Below, one piece after another: positions 4,120 through 7,222 of a stretch of DNA of 7,222 nt (positions within the stretch are counted from its first letter, which is position 1; every line of letters starts with the position of its first letter). The notes under the pieces were generated by a model, which made no database searches, was not told where the DNA came from, and was given only the letters and a program-made list of their open reading frames with translations. Made by a program: the position numbers and the translations under genes. Origin of the DNA: JBGPFS01 sp041483455 (GTDB lineage Bacteria > Chloroflexota > Limnocylindria > Limnocylindrales > CSP1-4). The stretch covers positions 1 to 7,222 of the forward strand of contig JBGPFS010000125.1 of NCBI GenBank assembly GCA_041483455.1, given 5' to 3'.

Positions 4120-5820
4120 GATGCGAGGCTTCGCGACCGGTTGGCCACGGGGATCGCGACGCTGGCCGTGCTCGCCGCCCTCGGGACCCTGATGTTCGGG
4201 GCCTTCGACTCCGGTATCCGGCTCGCCGATCAGGGCGACCACGTGGTCATCGGCGACGTCAACGACCACAGCCTCGCGCACGCGAACGGCATCCAGCGCG
4301 GGATGATCGTCACTCGGTTGAACGGGGTGACGCTGGTACGGCTGCCGGCCTACGTCTATCCGGCGATCCCGCCGACCCCCGACCCTGCGACGGGCGAGAG
4401 CGCCCCCCAGCAACCGATCGGCGTCGAACCCTCCGAGCCGACCGTCGTGCAGCTCAAGCCCGATGTCCGCGTCGCGCTGCTGGCTGCGCCGATCCGGGAC
4501 CTCGAGGCCATCGAGCCGTGGGCGCTCGAGCAGGGCTCCGCGGCGAACGGCTGGAACACGGCGCAGATCAGCGACGACGGCCGGAGCGGCCTGCGCGAGT
4601 CGATGCCCGCGGTCTTCCTCGGCGCCGCGATCCTCTTCGTCGCGGGTTGGTGGCTGGCGAGCGGGCGTGCCGGCGCGGGTCTCAAGCCGTTGGCCGTGCC
4701 GCTGGCCGTCGCCACGGCTGTGCCGTTCATCCTCCGGCCGCTCGAGGCCACCTGGTCGCCGCCGATCATCGCGCTGAGTGGCATGATGCTGGCCCTCGCC
4801 ATGGTGCCGCTCGCCATCGGCTTGCTGGAACGGGTGGTTGACCCGAACGAACGGCGGCTCGTCGCACAGGCGACCGCCGCCTGCGCGATCGGTGCGATCC
4901 TCGTCGGGATCGGGTTGGCCGCGACCGAGCCGTGGTCGGGTTCGGGCGTTGCGCGCTGGGCGCTCGTCGGGGCGATCCCGCTCATCCCGGGTCTCGCGGC
5001 GGCCGGGCCGATCCAGCGTGGCGGCCTGCTCGGGGCGGCAACGTCCAGCGGACGCCTCCTTGAATCCACGGAGTTCGCGGTCGCGGGCGCCACGCCGCTC
5101 GTGGCGCTGTCCACCGACTCGAGCCCGTACCTGCTCCCGTTCGTGCTGTGGATCGGCCTCATCCTCGTGGCCGGCCGGTTCACGATCCGGCCGCTCGCCA
5201 GGCTCGCCACGCGCGCGCAACTCCAGCGCGATCTCGTCGTCGCCGCAACGGAGGCGGAGCGGGCACGCGTGGCGGCCGATATCCACGACGACGCGCTCCA
5301 GGAACTGACGCTGCTCGTCCAGCGCCTCGACACCGCCGGCGATGCCGAGGGCGCCGACCTCGCGCGGACGGTGTCGGACCGCCTGCGCGCCATCTGCGGC
5401 GACCTGCGTCTGCCGATCCTGGACGACCTCGGCGTCGGGCCGGCACTCGACTGGCTCGTCCTCCGGATCGAGCGCCTGGCCGGCGGCGAGGTTCGCCTGG
5501 AGCGCGCTGATGGAGCCCGACCGCCGGCGGATGTCGAGCTGGCGTTCTTTCGGGTCGCCCAGGAGGCACTCGCCAATGCGGTCAAACATGGGCGCCCGCC
5601 GATCGTCGTGCGCTACACCTCGAGCGCCTCGGGGGTCTCGCTCTCGATCGACGACGGCGGACCGGGCATCTCCGCCGACGCGGTCGAGGAGGCCGAGCGA
5701 TCGGGCCACTTGGGCCTGCTCAACATGCAGCAGCGGGCCGAGGCGATCGGTGCGATCCTCGAGGTTCGACGCTGGCCGGCCGGCGGGACGCACCTCGCGC
5801 TCGAGTGGCGGGCGCACTGA
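4117..5820 (+). CDS. NarL-type membrane sensor histidine kinase with a PDZ-like sensor segment
   Basis: The protein has 567 residues from GTG. A first membrane segment (about 10-31) is followed by an extracytoplasmic stretch (32-163). Within it residues 42-75 (VVIGDVND... NGIQRGMIVTRLNGV) look like the core of a PDZ domain. About six more hydrophobic segments follow (near 164-182, 188-206, 213-237, 248-269, 278-298 and 337-354), possibly one extra at 318-333. The catalytic part has a HisKA_3 H-box (ERARVAADIHDDALQ) with phosphoacceptor His390 and the HATPase N-box EALANAVKHG (Asn487). The ATP lid is DDGGPGI (512-518), with a G2-type GHLGLLNM (530-537). It should autophosphorylate on His390 and pass the phosphate to the regulator encoded next, whose start overlaps its end. 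The ligand is unknown; a peptide or misfolded-protein signal would suit a PDZ-like sensor (inference). Bacillus ComP is a known kinase with a similar multi-pass membrane sensor. Confidence 0.9.
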   Translation: MDARLRDRLATGIATLAVLAALGTLMFGAFDSGIRLADQGDHVVIGDVNDHSLAHANGIQRGMIVTRLNGVTLVRLPAYVYPAIPPTPDPATGESAPQQPIGVEPSEPTVVQLKPDVRVALLAAPIRDLEAIEPWALEQGSAANGWNTAQISDDGRSGLRESMPAVFLGAAILFVAGWWLASGRAGAGLKPLAVPLAVATAVPFILRPLEATWSPPIIALSGMMLALAMVPLAIGLLERVVDPNERRLVAQATAACAIGAILVGIGLAATEPWSGSGVARWALVGAIPLIPGLAAAGPIQRGGLLGAATSSGRLLESTEFAVAGATPLVALSTDSSPYLLPFVLWIGLILVAGRFTIRPLARLATRAQLQRDLVVAATEAERARVAADIHDDALQELTLLVQRLDTAGDAEGADLARTVSDRLRAICGDLRLPILDDLGVGPALDWLVLRIERLAGGEVRLERADGARPPADVELAFFRVAQEALANAVKHGRPPIVVRYTSSASGVSLSIDDGGPGISADAVEEAERSGHLGLLNMQQRAEAIGAILEVRRWPAGGTHLALEWRAH

Positions 5821-6476
5821 CGGGCGCGGGCACGGGTGGGCCGGCGGATCCGGCCATCCGCGTCGGGATCGTCGACGACCACCCGGTGGTCGGGGAGGGG
5901 ATGGCGGCCGTTCTTCGCACGCAGCCGGGTCTCGAGATCGTCGGCGTCGCGGTCTCCCTCGACTCCGCTCGGCGCATCGGCCTGACCGACGCCGGCACGG
6001 TCGACGTCCTCCTGCTCGACATCCGCCTGGGCGCTGACAGCGGGCTGCGTCTCTTGTCGGAGGTCGCGATCCAGCGCGAGGCGCCGCTCCCCGCCGTCAT
6101 CGTCCTGACCGCCTACGACTATCCGCAGTACGCGGAGGCGGCCTTGAGTCTCGGTGCCGCCGGATTCGTGCTCAAGACCGCGCCGCTCCCCGAGCTGGTC
6201 GATGCGATCCGGCGGGTCGCGGCGGGCGGGCTCGCGTTCGCGGTTCGGCCGCGCACGACCGGACGCGTGCACCTGACCGCGCGCGAGCATGACGTCGTCC
6301 GGCTCGTGGCCGACGGCCGCAGCAACGACGAGATCGGCGCGACGCTCGGGATCGGCTCGAAGACCGTCGAAACCCACCTGTCGCGCGTCTTCGAGCGGTT
6401 CCGCATCTCGTCGCGGGCGGAGCTCGCGGCACGCGCCGTGCGCGAAGGCTGGCTCGACGTGCCACCAGGTGGCTGA
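5805..6476 (+). CDS. NarL/LuxR-family response regulator
   Basis: The regulator has 223 residues. The receiver domain (about 18-138) shows the acidic pair Asp24-Asp25, phosphoacceptor Asp72 in LLLDIRLG, Thr102 in VLTAYD and Lys124 in FVLKTA, all required residues being present. The LuxR-type helix-turn-helix (about 155-213) reads LTAREHDVVRLVADG, then SNDEIGATLGIGSKTVETHLS. The GTG at 5805 overlaps the kinase stop by 16 bases, so the two genes are co-translated and clearly a pair; the ribosome binding site is weak, which fits coupling. Once phosphorylated it should dimerise and bind DNA. The nearest likely target is the divergent exporter operon (inference from layout). Confidence 0.93.
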   Translation: MAGALTGAGTGGPADPAIRVGIVDDHPVVGEGMAAVLRTQPGLEIVGVAVSLDSARRIGLTDAGTVDVLLLDIRLGADSGLRLLSEVAIQREAPLPAVIVLTAYDYPQYAEAALSLGAAGFVLKTAPLPELVDAIRRVAAGGLAFAVRPRTTGRVHLTAREHDVVRLVADGRSNDEIGATLGIGSKTVETHLSRVFERFRISSRAELAARAVREGWLDVPPGG

Positions 6477-6554
6477 CCAGGCGTGGAGGATCGCGTCCTG
6501 CGTGGCCTCCTCGGCGTCTGACGCGTTGCCGAGGATGTACCCGGCGGTCCGGAG
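6477..6554 (-). pseudogene. Fossil of an ECF sigma factor (region 2 fragment)
   Basis: Read on the minus strand, the gap between the regulator stop and the GH18 stop encodes 26 residues, LRTAGYILGN followed by ASDAEEATQDAILHAW. This matches the hallmark of sigma-70 region 2 in ECF factors (for example LLRxAxxILGDxxDAEDATQEAFLRAW). There is no start, and the resemblance stops at both ends where the neighbouring genes begin. The rest of the sigma gene is missing, so the piece cannot be functional as it stands. The same bases form a 7-base inverted repeat, CCTCGGC (6508-6514) with GCCGAGG (6528-6534), which might incidentally help end the convergent transcripts. The alternative is chance similarity. 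Confidence 0.5.
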
Positions 6555-6559
6555 CGGGG

Positions 6560-7222
6560 CTACTTGAGGAACGCCGCCCGAAGCTGGATCCACGGCTCGG
6601 GATGGTCGCCTTCGTAGCCGACGGCCCAGAGCCCCGTCCCGAGGAGGCGGTGGTCGTTGACGTAGTCCCACTTGCGCCTGAGCGTCGTCGCGTTGTCGAC
6701 GTAGAACTGCCACCAGGTCAACGGGCACGCGGGGCAGGCGCGGGCCTGGTACTTGCCCCACATCACGCCCTCGACCGGGTCGTAGCTCGCGCCGTACGTA
6801 GCGTCGAGCGCGATCCCCTCCGCGTACAGCACGTCCCGGCCAGGGCCCGTCGTCCGGGCGTTGATCGCCGGCCCGGCGGTCGGCCAGAGGTGGCCGTAGA
6901 ACGGGACCCCCAGGATGATCTTGCCGGCCGGGATGCCGACCTTCTCGAACGCCAGGATCGTGTCGACGACGTCGTAGGTCGGGCCGCCCATCGGCGAGTT
7001 CGAGCCGGCCGACTTCGAGAACGTGCCGCGGTAGTGATAGCCCATCAGGTAGATCGCATCGGCCGCGCCCGGCGCGACCAGGGCCCTGAGGTCGTACGAC
7101 TGGTAGTAACCGGTCACGGCAACCGTCAGCTGGTAGCCGGGTCGGATCGCGTCGAGCGCCGCTCGAAAGCCACGGACGAGGGCCGTGTAGTTCGCCCGCT
7201 GGCCGACCGGCACGGGTTCGAA
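6560..7222 (-). CDS. GH18 family glycoside hydrolase, C-terminal part, truncated by the window edge
   Basis: The frame is open from the window edge to a TAG at 6560-6562, giving 220 visible residues. It begins Phe-Glu-Pro-Val. In GH18 enzymes the catalytic motif is DGxxxDxE, so the Glu at visible position 2 is probably the catalytic acid, with the rest of the motif just outside. Further family marks are YLMGYHYRG (visible 58-66, the M-x-Y substrate-binding strand), KIILGVPFYGHLW (101-113), and the closing strand GTGLWAVGYEG (195-205) with its conserved Trp. The family hydrolyses beta-1,4-linked N-acetylglucosamine polymers such as chitin or peptidoglycan, and the YaaH-like spore and cell-wall enzymes have this same GVPFYG segment. 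Secretion is likely, but the N terminus is not visible. It converges on the two-component operon. Confidence 0.88.
   Translation of the reverse strand, partial: FEPVPVGQRANYTALVRGFRAALDAIRPGYQLTVAVTGYYQSYDLRALVAPGAADAIYLMGYHYRGTFSKSAGSNSPMGGPTYDVVDTILAFEKVGIPAGKIILGVPFYGHLWPTAGPAINARTTGPGRDVLYAEGIALDATYGASYDPVEGVMWGKYQARACPACPLTWWQFYVDNATTLRRKWDYVNDHRLLGTGLWAVGYEGDHPEPWIQLRAAFLK

Noticed and set aside
3970..5817. Long minus-strand extension of the ATPase frame, to 914 residues
   Set aside because: The extension is Arg/Asp/Gly-rich antisense shadow of the histidine kinase gene; the ATPase start at 3969 has a strong ribosome binding site and matches the family's N terminus.
5613..6761. Minus-strand 382-residue open frame
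   Set aside because: It lies opposite the kinase, the regulator and, in another frame, the GH18 gene, and its composition is that of a shadow frame. Only the short piece in the gap (6477-6554) resembles a known family and is reported separately.
1..7222. CRISPR array, rRNA or complete insertion sequence
   Set aside because: No regularly spaced identical repeats, no rRNA-like sequence and no transposase motif were seen on either strand.

Overview
The window is GC-rich bacterial DNA with GTG/TTG starts, a probable leaderless gene, ATGA-type gene overlaps and NarL-type signalling. This fits a soil or freshwater Chloroflexota or Actinomycetota. The phylum is an inference; no universal marker gene is present.

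Left part (1-1853) is sparsely coding and looks accessory. It holds the 3' end of a helical-repeat (TPR-like) protein (3-467), a patch of short repeats and palindromes (491-628), a small minus-strand membrane protein with a degenerate zinc ribbon (660-968), a stem-forming element (1032-1073), an 8-cysteine mini-protein (1261-1434) with a probable terminator, and a long inverted repeat (1521-1560). It ends at a 48-base 3' half of a tRNA-Cys(GCA) gene (1806-1853) that has no 5' half. Such 3' tRNA halves are the usual scar of tyrosine-recombinase integration. The natural reading is that an integrated element lies to the left and older chromosome to the right. No integrase is visible here. Decayed DNA rich in short repeats continues to about 2128.

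Right part (2129-7222) is densely coding and ordinary in composition. A two-gene ABC-2 exporter operon runs leftward: ATPase at 3073-3969, then permease at 2129-3076, joined by an ATGA overlap. Diverging from it is a two-component operon: a membrane histidine kinase with a PDZ-like extracytoplasmic segment (4117-5820) and a NarL/LuxR-type response regulator (5805-6476), overlapping by 16 bases. The divergent layout suggests that the kinase and regulator sense a compound or envelope stress and control the exporter, as in the known Bacillus LnrJK-LnrLMN pairing. This is inference from context. At the right edge a GH18 glycoside hydrolase enters on the minus strand (6560-7222). The 83-base gap between it and the regulator encodes, on the minus strand, what looks like a fossil of ECF sigma-factor region 2.

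The points most worth following are the tRNA-Cys half with its adjacent repeats (a mobile-element boundary), the sigma-factor fossil, the long inverted repeats in the left part, and the unrecognised 8-Cys mini-protein.
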